DNA of 64,000 nt from Smittia aterrima. Taxonomy: Eukaryota > Arthropoda > Insecta > Diptera > Chironomidae. Each line of letters opens with the position of its first letter. Position 1 is the stretch's first letter. Location: NCBI GenBank assembly GCA_033063855.1, contig CP093830.1, positions 5,456,854 through 5,520,853 on the forward strand, given 5' to 3'. The notes beneath the pieces are model-generated. The model was not told the origin of the DNA. It made no database searches and saw nothing but the letters and a program-made list of their open reading frames with translations. The position numbers and the translations under genes were made by a program. Shown in pieces: positions 51,001 through 63,815 of this stretch.

Positions 51001-52000
51001 TTACGCTCATCCACTAAATGCGCGTTCGCATTAAGAATTAAATCACAATTACTCATGGAGTTCGAGAGGAGAAGAATCCATTAAGCATCCATCCATGAAA
51101 ATGTTCTGAGAACGATCAGCAGCGTTCATTATGAAGTTGAGGCATGAAATCGCAAGTCGCAACTTCCAAAACCACTCTCGAATCAATAAGCAACGCGAAC
51201 ATTAAGAGATGAGAAGAAAAAGCAACTTCGACGCGTCAATAAATTCTTCACAGCTCTCGAAGTCTCTATTTTCAACAGCGAAACGACTTTGGCGCGTCGT
51301 ATTTTGCTGAAGAACTTGAAAGTCAGAGAGGCTGAGAAGAAAGCAAAGCAGAGCAGTTAAGATAAACACCAACGGACGGAGAAATCAATAACGCAACTCA
51401 GATCGACGTTCGCCTGCTTCAGTCTCCTCTTCTGTTGAAACAAAACAATGTGCGGTAATAAATTGTCTTTTTGTTCGCTCTGTTAAAGAACTCTTTCATT
51501 CTTCGCTGCGAACTCTTTTGCGATTCCATTCAGCGAGTGTATCAACTCAGAAAAATCACTTTCGGGTTATTGTGAAACAATAAATTTATTTATTTCTCTT
51601 CTCGCGCGATTTTTTTCCTCTTCGTTTCAGCCTGAATTTTAAATGAAAGCGATTAATGATGGCGAAAATCGAAACGGAAAAGGAATAAGAACGAGAATTG
51701 GCTTCGCTCGCTTAGATTATCGCCACCACCACTTGTGACTCTTTCTCGAAGGCGAATTTCGCTGGAAAAATATCAATTACTGAACGATTCTGCATCCAAC
51801 CTTGCATGCCATTAAATTCCCATTGAAGTGACGGCACACACACACACACACGCGAGGAAGTCAGCGGAAATCTTAGATCGAAGTCTAAAACAATAAAGAG
51901 TCGTTGTAATTACATCGCTGCATGACTTCTGACTCTCGTTCTCATCGTTTTTCGCCCACATCGCCAACACCTTTCAGAGCAAAGGTGGAACCAGCAGATA
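45001..52000. other. Large gene-free region, part 3
   Basis: No supported gene. Between 45457 and 46507 several frames of 60-147 codons overlap on both strands, reflecting a local lack of stop codons. The longest with an ATG (45719-46162) shows no domain, signal peptide or family resemblance. A (CA)8 microsatellite lies at 51835-51850. Confidence 0.6.
51835..51850. repeat. (CA)8 microsatellite
   Basis: Eight CA units, followed by CGCGAGG. Confidence 0.8.
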
Positions 52001-55000
52001 CCTCGACTTTCGTCACTTGAGATCTCCAATCTTCGCCGAAAGGTGTTGCGAAGTGGCCGAGAGACCTTCATGCGATTGAATCATAATTTGAAGGTTTCAT
52101 AGAAAGCGAAAAGAATTCCACAGAAAATCTGCTTCGATGGCCCGCACCATAAATCTCCTTCGTATCATTTCATTATTCAAAACGACGTGAGAGAGAGAAG
52201 AAGCGAAACAAAAGAATTGAACAGACTCACAAGAAACAAATATTCGAAGCCGAAAGAATCGAAAGAATGGAAAAAATATTCAAATCATCCACTCGGGGAC
52301 TCTCGTTCGTCTTTTCTCGTTGGAACCGGTGATTCTTCAACATTTTTATTGTTCGTAAATGATTTTTGGTTTTTTCGTTGTTCGTTGAATGCTTGAAACC
52401 TATTCGAGGCCTGAAAGTGTTTGATTAAATGCCCAATAAAATAATAAGAAAATTATCGATCTCAATCGTTGTCGGCCTATGAATTCGTTTCGTCTTCTCA
52501 TTCTTTGCGATCGTCGTCGTGATCTGGTCGAAGAATATTTTTTATCAAAAGAGAAACAAGAAGATCATCTTTTGGATTAAATTGGAGAACATAAATCAAT
52601 TTATGAAGCAGCGGCTTTGCTCTCTCTGTTTGCCCACGACATCATAATCTGACCGAAATAAAATTGTTTCAATGATTTGCGACTTTCTCTGCTTCCACGA
52701 GCAGAGAACACTGACGAGCAATGACAAACGCAATTATCGCCAATCAGTTTGACTCAAGTTGATAACATTCAATTGCCCTCACTCCACTCGAACAAGACAC
52801 TTTCCATTTAATCAAACACTGACAATGCGTGGAAGCAAAAAAAAACATTTTTTCGGCAAAAATCAAATTATAAATCAATTTTGACTCGTTCGAGGGTTGA
52901 ACTCTGTGGTTTCTTCTCGTTGACATTGGAGATCGACGCACTTCACTCTCGACTCAGTTTCCGGTTAATAGAAAAAGGAAAACTCTTCAATCCACTCGTG
53001 TCAATCGACTTTAATAAAAATTTAATGGAACTGAGTCATCGACGTTCGTATCAAATTGAACGAGAATTTCCGGAATTCAATCATTCGATGCGTTGCGATT
53101 GTGATTGCGATTTATTGAATGAATTTCGCGTTGTCGGCTTCATTGACTTTCAGATCACGAAGCGATATCTTTGCCGTGACTTCAATCATAATGAAAGCTT
53201 TGTGGGTGATGAGTCTTTGCGACTCTCTCAAGTCTGAGTCAATTTAACTGATGACTTGAAGTCTGAAAGCGTCGATTTGCATAAGAAACGAGATCGTCGG
53301 ATGATGGTCAAAGTGTTTTCTGATTTACGACTCGATTTTTACATAAAATCATAATTTACGTGGCCATTCCAGCGGATGAACCTCGATGCATGATGAGATG
53401 TTTGCTTAATATCGCAGAGCGATAAATCTACTCACGAAACTTCTTTCACCTTTAAAACAAATTCACGCGGAGCGATATCGGAATTTCTAATTTCATTCTC
53501 TCAACACGACTCGTTGAAAAGGAGAAGAGATCAGAACGAAAAGATCTCCGACGGTTTCACTAATTGTGGTCATCAGTGAGATGATCAACTAATGGCTCCT
53601 AATTGAAAACATTCTCGAGCGACTCTAATGGCATCGTCGGATGAAAAGTGTTCAAATTGGATTTTTATGACGCAGTTAAGACAAAAAAGTTTTCGACTCT
53701 TTCGAGTATGCAGAAGAGTTTGATCATTCAACTCGAAAATGTCCTGAGAGATTCTTATCAACTCGCGAGTGGCGTCTGAGTGAACTCCACGTGATTCGAA
53801 GATGAAGAGAAATAATCAAAATATTCAAAAATCGAGCTCAAGATTCAGACAAATCATTTTTCACTTTCGACTTCTTGTTCAACAACTGCGAGCGTTTAAT
53901 TTCTAAATTCCCAAGTGCGTGGAGCTGCTCAAATCATTCATTCTCATCGTCACACGTTACAGCGAAAGGGAAGCAACCAAACTGTGAGCTTAATCGAATT
54001 TCGTGTTGTTTTCTTCTCGTTTCCTTCACCCACAACGGGATTCTCGCGGCATTCAAACGCTCCGATTATTCAGAAATGTTTTTTGTGATCACAGCATTTC
54101 ATAATTTGCATACAAAATGATTTTATTGTTATTTTTACAACCTTCGCTTGCACTCGACAAGGAAAACAAACAATTTCCATATTTTCGTTTCGTTTTATGG
54201 GCGACAAAACTATTATGCTCTCTGCTGTTTCAATGTTGAATTCCGTTTATCGTTTACACATAAATTTCCATTCGCTGCTCGGGTGAAAAAGTAAATTTTT
54301 AAATCACTTTTTTGCAGCTCAACATGGAGTTATTGCTTATTGTTTCTCGCCGTTCTGCAGTTCGCCCTTACGGGCTCGAAGCTCATGAGCATCGCCCATC
54401 GAACAGAGAAAAAAAAAGTTATCTTCAAGCTTACAGCAATTACGAATTTGCATACAAATTGCAATGAAGTTTCATGAGCGAGCTCCAAGGGATCGGAATT
54501 GAAACTTTGCAATCATGATGTTGAAGCTCTAGTGACTTCATATGCAAGACTAGAATTATTTAAACGATTTTGTAATTACGAATGAGTTTAAACTTTAAAG
54601 ACTTCAGGATATGAAATTTAAGAACTAACTTTAACTCGTGAAAGTGACAACTTTGTTTTCTTTTTCAACGGCACTGGAATAATTGTTTGTGACCGAGAGC
54701 GCACCTCGAGCGGTTGCCAACCATATCAAGCAACAAATTTCTTTTACGACAAAAGAGATTACACTTTAAAGAAAAGTTTCGGACGAACGTCCGACAATTC
54801 CCCGGAGTGTTTGTCTATTCTGACGTTGAAATAAAATAGAAACAAGCAAGCAGCAGACATCGCATTATCATTTGCATAGTTTATCATTCTCGAAGGAAAC
54901 TTTGCTTGAACGAAATCCTTTTTTTTTCTCCATTAAGGTCGAGACGCTTGTAACTAATCCATTGTCGACGACATCTCTCAACCCCCAAAACTCTCAAGCT

Positions 55001-58000
55001 GAGTTGTCAACAACTTCTCTTGTCTCGAGTATCGAAACGGTGTCATATCTCGGAAGTGCTTGATATCATCATCGTTAAGTTCTTCCGAAGTTTCTCCACT
55101 TCCAATATTGCTTCGTGTCATAAAATATGGAAAATTTGGTTAGATAAATCATTGAGAGATTACCGGGGGACTTCGAGGAGACCGCAAGCAGCTCGTCTTT
55201 GCTTCTTCCAAACTCTGTTGAATCGACGAATACTTTTTCTGTTCGTAAGACAAAGTTTCTACTGCTGATATCTCAATGGGAATAAATTTGCTCCTGCGCT
55301 CATTATTATGCAATATGTCTTAATTCGTAAAACTTTTCAGTTCGCCTCGAGCCCGACGAATCATTTCATCGAGACGTTTATCAGCTATTCGTTCCAACCA
55401 TATCAGTTTCTCTGTTTCGTACCGCAACAAAAGCGAAACACAATAGCAAAATCTTCATAACTTAAGAGCAAACTACAAGAAAAACCGCAAACCACTTAAT
55501 CATAAACACTCCATCTTTATTGCTTTTATATTGTTCTACATTTGACTCGCAGGCAAGTTTTGAGAAGAAGATAAAGCAAAAAAAAAAGTTTTATGAAAAC
55601 TTCATTCGCCATCTCTGGGGGCTCTCAGTTCTGTTTGGCTTGCGAAATAAGAGAACAATGCAAAGATAAACTTAAATTTTTCCAATAATAAACTTCAGGA
55701 GAGAACACAGGAATATCATTTACACTTAGAATAATTTTTCATTAATATTTATGAATAATAATTTTCATTAAAAACTTTTCTTTCTCGCTTTGCTTGCCAA
55801 GAAGATAGAAAAGGAGACCAAAGTGATGTAGTGGGACTGGCGAATGCAAAGTGTGAAACTTAATGTTTCGTGACAGTAGTTTTGAGATCTCTAGCGAGAA
55901 AAACTCGTAAATTTATTCGGAAAGACCTTAAAGGCTATCTAGGCTAGGGGTGAGCTCGCCAGTGACGTCATGCTGCGCTTGAACGTTCAAAGAGGAATAT
56001 TTTGACGATATTTTGGATTTATTCCATCCGGAGAATCAGCGAGGAAAATCATTCATGCAAAAGTGGGAAAAACACAATTTTTCAAGATCTTTTTACTTTT
56101 CTCTTCTTCCACTCACATTTCAGTGCATAAAAAAAATGTTTTCATTTCTCCATTGATAGCAGAATTTTTCCACATTTCGCCTCGAAGGAAGTTTTTTGGT
56201 TGAGAGAAGAGGAAAAGAAAGAAATTATGGCGTTCAGACCCAGAAGAGCTTTGCTCGTATTTCGCCCGCCAGCAGTGGCAGCAGATCCGTTCTCCTTCAA
56301 AAGAAATAATAATTTTTTTATTATTCGTTGGGAAGGCAGCAGACGAGTAAATAACTGGTTGGGTTTAAAAAACGTAAACTCGTTCAATTGCATTGAATAA
56401 AAATAACTTGCAACTCCCGATGATACCGCAACAAAGACGATATGGGCGATTCGTTTGTTATTTATGTGGAAAGGGGCGATGCTGCTCTGAGCTTGCTATC
56501 AACAACTTCATCAAGAGAACGAGGTGGAATGGCACGTTAATACAATAATGGCCCATTGACCGACTCTCTTTCGAATGTAACAACGGTCATAAAGATTCCG
56601 ATCGGACACATGGCGTTGCTCTTTCGGCTAAAATATTCAGCAATCAGAGAAAGCATTTGCGGTTTTTTTTCTGTCGAAATATCATGAAATATTCAAATCA
56701 GTTTGAAATCCGCCCAGCCCGAAGTTGGGCGAATTGAACTTTTGTCAATAAAACAGCGACGTCGAGGGAAAAGTTTTTTAATTAATTTTTTTTACTTTTC
56801 TTTTCCTGAGTCAAGCAACAATTTTTTTAATTAAATGAATTATTAAAATAATTTCCATTCTCTCGATCACTCGGGGCGGAATAGATTTCTGAACTTATTT
56901 GTTGGGTGTAACGTAAAGTTTCACGTTCCGATGAATCAAGAATCGCAATAGATCAACGAAGCAACAAGGCGAAGTTTCATCCCAACTTTCTTCAACGAGA
57001 AACTTTTCTTCGTTGAAATCGCAAACTCTGTAAATCTCAGAGCGAGAGCTAATCACTTGCAGTCTTTTGTGCGCTGAAGAGATGCAATGATTTTAATTTA
57101 TTATCATTTTCACTTTACACTTCTTCTTTCCCTTCCTTTCTTCTCGATTTTTATGGCAAGTTGAATTTGCAATTGAATATTTTTCTCATTGGACGAATCT
57201 TGAAGTTTCGCAATGTAAAACACTTAAAGTTTCTGTTGGAACAGAAAAAGTTTGGGAAGGGAATCATTGGCGAGTCCAGCTGGGAAACCAAACTTTCTCA
57301 CAATCCCCAAGAAAGCGCATTAGATGAAGGGTAAGAGCAAATTAAAGATAAAAAGTCGAAAAGCTATAAATTTCCTTCTTCGGAATAAATTTAAATTTTT
57401 AATGTCTCAGCTGAACGGAGAACGCTCGATTAATTAAAAGAAATTCACTCGCTTGCATAAACTTCTTGTGCCGTTTGTGAGATTACATGAGAAATCAGCG
57501 TAAAATAATAAAGCAAACAACTGCGAGAGAGAATAGAAGAATTCTATTCGTCGTAAGCTCAACTCGCGTTTATCATTTCGATCCATTCGTGTCTTCCAAC
57601 GATTCTTCAACGGAAGTGTAAAACTCCAAGTTTGCTTATCGCCTTCTACGCTGAGCTGGGATTTCATTTGAAAACAATGGGAGAAGGTTGAAGAATGCAA
57701 AAACGCATGAGAACAACGAGAGAGGAGATCGCGAGACTGTTGCATGTTGAAGATCAATAAAAATTAATAGTTTTCTTCGCCATAATAAAGGCAATGCCAT
57801 GCTGAGCGCTGCGAATCATTTGATAAAGAAAAACTCTAAGCAAAACACTTGGAGCTTGGTCGATTAAATAATTATAATCAGCCCGCTACAAATCATTTCA
57901 TCGACGGACCTTTTGCCTTTTTGGCTCAGCTCGAAAATTAAGTCTGCATGGAGTCGAACGAGATGCAAATTCACTGCAATCGTCTCGAGACTGTAGCGAT

Positions 58001-61000
58001 TCGGCAAGAAATTATTTTATTTGCATAAATGTGCAATCATGAGAGAAACGGATCAGGGAATCGTAATTGAATCTTACGCCTGCCTGACTTGCCATGCTTG
58101 TTGAAGAAAATCTCGTAAGACGACGTTGAAGAATCCAAGCTAATGAGATGAGATAAAAAATTGGATTTATTGCGGAATTTAATTTGATTTTTCATTCGAA
58201 GCTTATGCCAAAACCATAAAATCCTTTTTCACTGCTCGGCTATTTCCATCTTTATGGCAGTAAAAAGGAGACTCGCGGTGAATGATGAAGTCGAAGATTA
58301 ATTCAATGCAAATAAATAAAAGGAAAACTTCGTTATTCGCGAATTAAGTAATTGAAAAAATGATTTGTAAATTTCCCTCGTTCGCTGCTTCATCATTTTC
58401 TCTTTGATATGCTCAGCAGATTCTTTCAACAACGAGGAATATTCAAATGAAGGATGTTTCTATGATTATCTCTCCCCAAAGCCAAATAACGCTAATGAAT
58501 CTTTATTGCGGTTGGAAATTAACTGAAGGAAAATATTTAATTTGTAAAATTGACTTTCCTCCAACGAGTCTGCTCAGACTTTCTCGTCATGTAACATTAT
58601 TTATTCAATTGATTAGACTAATGAATCAGACTTACGCTAATTGAGCTGTTAACCTTCAAGGAAGCTTCAATGAACAGATGAACGTCATTTTTTGTTTAAA
58701 CATTTCTGCTATCGCCCGCTGAAACGTTTATTGTTGTAATTAATATTTATCGTTCTTTTATGAGTACCAAGTATTGAGAATTCCAATGAGAATATCCGCG
58801 GGGCTCTCGATTAAACATTCACGAATTGATTGCGAGACGCCAGCTGAATTCATGTTTGCATTGATTGCATGAATTTTCGAACGAGCAGGTGATTGTCGAG
58901 TATTAAAGGAAATCCATTCCACTTCATTTCAAAACTATTGATTGACATAGTTTAAAAAGGCTTCATTGTAAAGCTTCTTTAAATTGCGGTTTCATGAATA
59001 ATTCAAAGATTTTCCAATGAATGAACTTGATAACAGGTCATCAATAATTATTCAGAACATTACAGCGCAACGAAAAATAATTCTCAATTTATCATCGAGC
59101 CGCTTAAAATAATTTTTAAATTGAGATGTCTAACAAAACTTGGAAGCGAAAAATCGCCGACAAAAAATTTATTCAAATTAAATACTTTTCCATTCCTCGA
59201 GCAGACTTTGCGGACGCAAAATTTATGGAGTCGACATTCGAGAGGGAAAAAAAATTATTTATTATTTTAATTTGTAATTATTCCAAAGTCTTTTGCTCTC
59301 GCGTTCTTATGTTGTTAAGGAATAAAAAGTAATAAAAGACGTTTTTCTTGTTGCACGCAATATAAATTCGTTAAAGATGCGTGTAACAATGTTTCATTCT
59401 TCCCAGCTCACTTGATTTAATGCCTTCTTCTTCCTCTTCCCTCTGCCTCTCGACACAAGCCAGCAAAGCAATGCAAAACTTTATATGGTCGGAGAATAAT
59501 TTCTTTCCACTTTTAAATATCAAGGAAATAAATTTATTGAGTCATTGTGTAGATTTTCTTAACGAATGAGTGTGCCTACTGTTTTTGCGCGGCTGGATGT
59601 CGAGGCTGAGAATGTCGGGAGAGAGCAAGAAACTCAGCGAAATTAGGGAGCAAATGAAACACCTTTTTAAATTACATCAATAACTTTGCTCTCCCGGTTT
59701 GGGCCTCGTGTTTTTAATGCGCTATTGTAAGGAAATTGCCTTCTCTTGCGAGAAATTCTGATGCAAATTGCTCGCTGCGGTGTAAAAGGAAAGTTAGATG
59801 AATTTTTTATTCGAAATAAATCAAATGGCCTAAAGTTAAAGTCATTTCTCTCGAGTTGAGCGAACATAAATTGTCTTTTATAGTCTTGCGAATGCAGCGA
59901 CTCCGTTTCAAGCGAGAATCTTTGTCTCTTGGACAAGAAATGATCCCAAAAGTCTAATCGCTCAACCAAAAAGAATTTCCCGCTTCACTTTCCAAGCTTC
60001 CGAACCTTTTTGATCCCAAAACAAAGTCGAGTCTCATGCGACATTCCTCCTCAAGGCTCTTATCTTGCCGTTTTAATTCCACTCGCCAACGACGAGCGAA
60101 TCAACATTTTTTCCTACCAGCGCAAAACGCATAATTTTGCTTCATAAATAAAGGATGACAACTAAATTTGATTATGCAAATTTCCGGTGAACAATTTTTA
60201 TCGCTTCAAAGTCCGTAAGACGAGAAGAATGTATAATGACGAGCACGACAAGGGAATTGAGATATCAAATGTCGATGAGTGGATCAGATTGCTGTTGTGT
60301 GGGAAAAAAAATTGAATGTGAAGCAAGTTAAGTCAGTGTCGGATGGCGCAAACAGCAAAGCATTTTCCATAAGCGGTGCTTAAACGATTATCATTTGTGG
60401 GGCTTCATGAGCGACAACGATAGGCAGCCAACAAGTTGGTTAAACGTTCGGTTTAAACAAAAATTGTTCTAAATAACTCAACGACAAACTTTTGCTTTAA
60501 AATTTAATTACAAAGAAGGCAAGAGACAAATCGAGAAGGTGCTTGAGAAGCCTTCTGTAGATAAATTGAAAAAAAATCATCACCGGAATGCGACAATGAG
60601 AAAGTTAGAGCCGCCATAAATTATCGCCTCAACCCTCGTCAACCTCAGCTTGTGTTTTGCCTTAAATAATTTTCCGACAATTATTCCACCCTCTCGTTCT
60701 TTAACTTCCTACTCAATTTCGCATATCCTGTGTGATAACCACTTCGGCTTCCCTCTTGGATCCAATAAATATAAATAAACCGTTGAAAAGTTTTACTTTT
60801 TTTTTCTCATTTCGCTCTTCTCTGCTTCGGCATTCGAATACACCTCACGATACTTTTGTTTCTCTGCGCTCTCGTCGACAAGTTGATTTATGGACACACA
60901 AGGTGCGTACGGCAAAAGTTTCTCAAATCGGAGGATTATAAATGTGAATATGGCACCCTCGTGAAGCATTAAAAGGATTTTCAGATACTCTCATTATAAT

Positions 61001-61157
61001 TGAATCATAATTTATGATCAAAGCTGAAGTCTTGCGGGACGCATCGCTGTAAATAAGAGAGAAATGTTAAAGGGATTCCGGAAGCGATTTTGAGTTATCT
61101 CTGATTGAGTTTACGCAATCATTCGAGAACAGAACGAATTCAAATGTCCGACGAGGA
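52001..61157. other. Large gene-free region, part 4, up to the acyltransferase 3' end
   Basis: No supported gene. The longest frame (118 codons, 52881-53237) begins at TTG and is not recognised. Two small inverted repeats are visible: cggacg/cgtccg at 54780-54793 and cgccca/tgggcg at 56711-56731. AT-rich sequence with frequent TTTATG and TAATTA motifs continues to the acyltransferase 3' end. Confidence 0.6.
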
Positions 61158-61163
61158 TTTATT
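61158..61163 (-). terminator. Poly(A) signal overlapping the acyltransferase stop codon
   Basis: On the minus strand the last codons read AAA TAA followed by A, so AATAAA (61163-61158) contains the stop codon TAA (61161-61159). If used, the 3' UTR would be about 15-30 bases. Confidence 0.45.
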
Positions 61164-63340
61164 TCGAAACTTTGTTGCTTGTCAACAATTTGCTTTCCAA
61201 CTTTGCAATTGGAGCTTCAATGGACAAGTAAACGACAATTCCAATGACAAATGACTGCAAGATATCTCCGAGAAACATATGAAACAAGTCCAATGGATCG
61301 AGATGAATTGGTTGTTTGATCGAGGCCACGCTTAAGATTTGAGGGACTCGATGTGAGAGGTAAATGCTGAGACTCATTCGTGATAATGGTTTAAAGTAAG
61401 GAAGACATAAAAACCAATTTACAATTCCGCCATTTCCATTTTGACAAGCAAAGATGATCCAAGCCAGGGAAATTGCCCAACTCGAACGAAGAAATGCATT
61501 GTAGGTCGCGCTGACGATGTTTGGAATGTCGTGAAGCTTGTCGGGTTGTTGGAATGGAAAATATCCAAGCATAATAGCGAATATTACGCTGATTGTGAGA
61601 ATCCAGAGCATTTCAGAAATGTATTTGCACAATCTCGGCGGTTTGCTTCGAAATTGGTACATGACGAAGCCGAGAGACATTCCGACAAGCCACGGGCCGC
61701 AGCGAGCATGAGTGGGATAGTAAATCAATCTCTCGTAGTCGACTTGTTTATCAGATTGTCTGAAAGCAAAACTTTTATGAAAAGTTAATGGAACTTTGAG
61801 AAGACTTACAGAATTCCAACAAACACAGGAAGCTCGTTGATCATTGAAATCGTGAAAATGTAAACTTTGCTGAGAAATATCATCATCGGAAAAACGATGA
61901 AAAACTTCCATCTCCATCGCCAAGCTGGATAAACGAGCAGAGGCGAGAGGACAAAAAGTTGAAAGTCAACTGACAGATACCAAGTCCAATTCAAGCAAAG
62001 CTTATCGACGTTCGTATAATTCGCTACATGAAGAAGCGTCGACCACCAATAGATATAGCAATTCTGCAGCCATTGTTCAAGCATTTGGTCGTAGATGGGA
62101 CCAGATCCAAGATAAGGTGAAAATGATATAAAGAAGAGCAAGAGAAAGAGCAGAAGTGGAGTGTAGCGCATGAATCGATGGAAGAAAGCTTTGAAGACAT
62201 TGAATTCTCTCCTAAAATAAATGAAAATAACTTTTCTGAGAAATTTTTATCAGAAGCAACTTCAACTCACGAATCAAAAGCTTTCATAAAAGTCCATGTC
62301 ACGAGAAGTCCTTCGATCAGAAAAAATGTGTCAATTGCCAAATGAAATGTTGTTTGTGTGACCGAGAAAATATTTCCGAACCAACTGTCAATGGCGAATT
62401 TTGAATTCGACGCTGGAGCGCCAAACATATCGAAAAAGCGATGACCGAATATGATCCAAAGCAACGAGAGCGCTCGAAGACCATCAACGCACTCAATAAG
62501 TTCATTCGTTTTCTGTTGAAACAAATTTCTGCTGTTCGTGTAAGCGGAAAAAGCTATCAACATCAACTGGGGCGATTCTAAAAAGCTTTTGGTTACCGAA
62601 AATGTTATCAATTCCAACTCTCACTCACTCTGTTGATTTCTCATGTGCAGCTCATAAATTGTGGCTAAAATCACTGCCAATAAAAGCATTGCGAAGATAA
62701 CAATCGCCACAATTCTAATCCGGAACGGAATCGGGTGATTTGACTCACACCACGCTGACGTCACGTTGAGTTGTGCTGTCGATAAAGCGTAAATCGCAAT
62801 CTCCCTCGCATCGTCAACGGAACAAGCATCGGGGACGCAGATTCCTGATTTCAATAAAAGCGATTGACTATACGAAAGGATCCCTCTGTAAAATTCCCAT
62901 TTGAATCTGTAAATGAATCTTTATGAAGTTTCAAACTCACAATTGCTTTAGATTAAAGCTTTTGCTAATGTCTTCGCCTGCCAAACTCGATCCAAGCAAT
63001 TGAATCATGCAATGCTTTCCAGAAAAGCTTCCGACTTCAGCAATGTGTGTTTCATGTGTGAACGCAATGCATCCATCGAAATCACCAAAGTTGTAAACGT
63101 TTCCATTCGAAACTCCGGATTGAAGCTTTGCCCATGTGTCGAACACTTTAAAATTTAAATGAAAGCGTTGAGTTTTAATGTGTTCAATTACTTACGCTTC
63201 AGTGCCCAAGGTTTCTGATTCTTCAGAGCGACATTAAAATGGAGAAACTGACTTTTACACTTTCTACTGATATCATCAAACTCTGCTGAGATATTCCCAA
63301 AAATTACGGTTATCGTGAGAAATTGAATTAGTTTCGCCAT
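61159..63340 (-). CDS. nrf-6: NRF-6-like (nose resistant to fluoxetine) membrane acyltransferase 3
   Basis: Minus-strand exons 63340-63196, 63145-62941, 62885-62629, 62577-62271, 62211-61810 and 61759-61159 give 638 residues; introns are 50-59 bases. The family has an N-terminal NRF domain and a C-terminal acyltransferase-3 domain with about 10 membrane helices. In worms it affects fluoxetine response and yolk or lipid uptake; the acyl substrate is unknown. Visible: a signal peptide (about 1-19), NRF-domain signatures LFDTWAKLQSGVSNGNVYNF and SGICVPDACSVDDAREI with paired cysteines, then LIAFSAYTNSRNLF, and CVDGLRALSLLWIIFGH with the conserved His248. RCGPWLVGMSLGF lies in the C-terminal half. 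For exon 3 I chose the acceptor at 62886, which gives a 55-base intron. An in-frame acceptor 21 bases earlier would leave only 34 bases. It lies divergent to the partial gene at 63816. Confidence 0.9.
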
Positions 63341-63815
63341 GGCTAGACGAAGGTTTGAGCTAAAATGAAAGTTTTTTGTGGCAATATCCTCTCGAAATGC
63401 AAATCAGTTTGAGCTTTGATTTATGCATGCAATCAATAATCGTTTATCTTTTATCGCAAATCGTTCTATAGATTTCTAGAGAAAATAACGTTAAATATGC
63501 GATCAAATTACGACGAAACTTTCGATTACTTTTAGTTCTCAATTTTTTCAATTTCATAATTAAACTTAATTTTACATTTATGAATTTGTTATCAAAAAAA
63601 AACGTTAAGAGAAGATTTTTTGAATTTTGGATGAATCATCAGCTCGAATCGTATCACAACAACAACGAAGAAAATATTTCACAACGAAGATATTTATTTC
63701 ACAACCAAACGTAAGCCTAGTTTTGTCTGCCGGCCGTATACTATAAGAACTACGCAGTTTGGTTTGTGAATTCATTGACACAAAGTTTAGTAAAGAGCGA
63801 AGAAATATTTTAATT
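63341..63815. promoter_or_regulatory. 475-base divergent upstream region between the acyltransferase and the right-edge gene
   Basis: The two start codons face away from each other. On the acyltransferase side there is an AGATAA motif (minus strand, 63449-63444) with CGATAA next to it, and a weak TATA-like CATAAAT from 63425. On the plus side TATAAG begins at 63742 and a TCATT initiator-like element lies at 63772-63776, 32 bases from T to A (63774). This would give the right-hand gene a 5' UTR of about 42 bases. A repeated ATTTCACAAC lies near 63674 and 63697. Confidence 0.4.

Noticed and set aside
52881..53237. 118-codon frame with an odd CDCDCD segment
   Set aside because: It starts at TTG; the repeat comes from GAT/TGC simple sequence and nothing else supports coding.
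54668..54690. Partial similarity to insect miR-263
   Set aside because: Mismatches in and after the seed, and no complementary arm to form a precursor hairpin.
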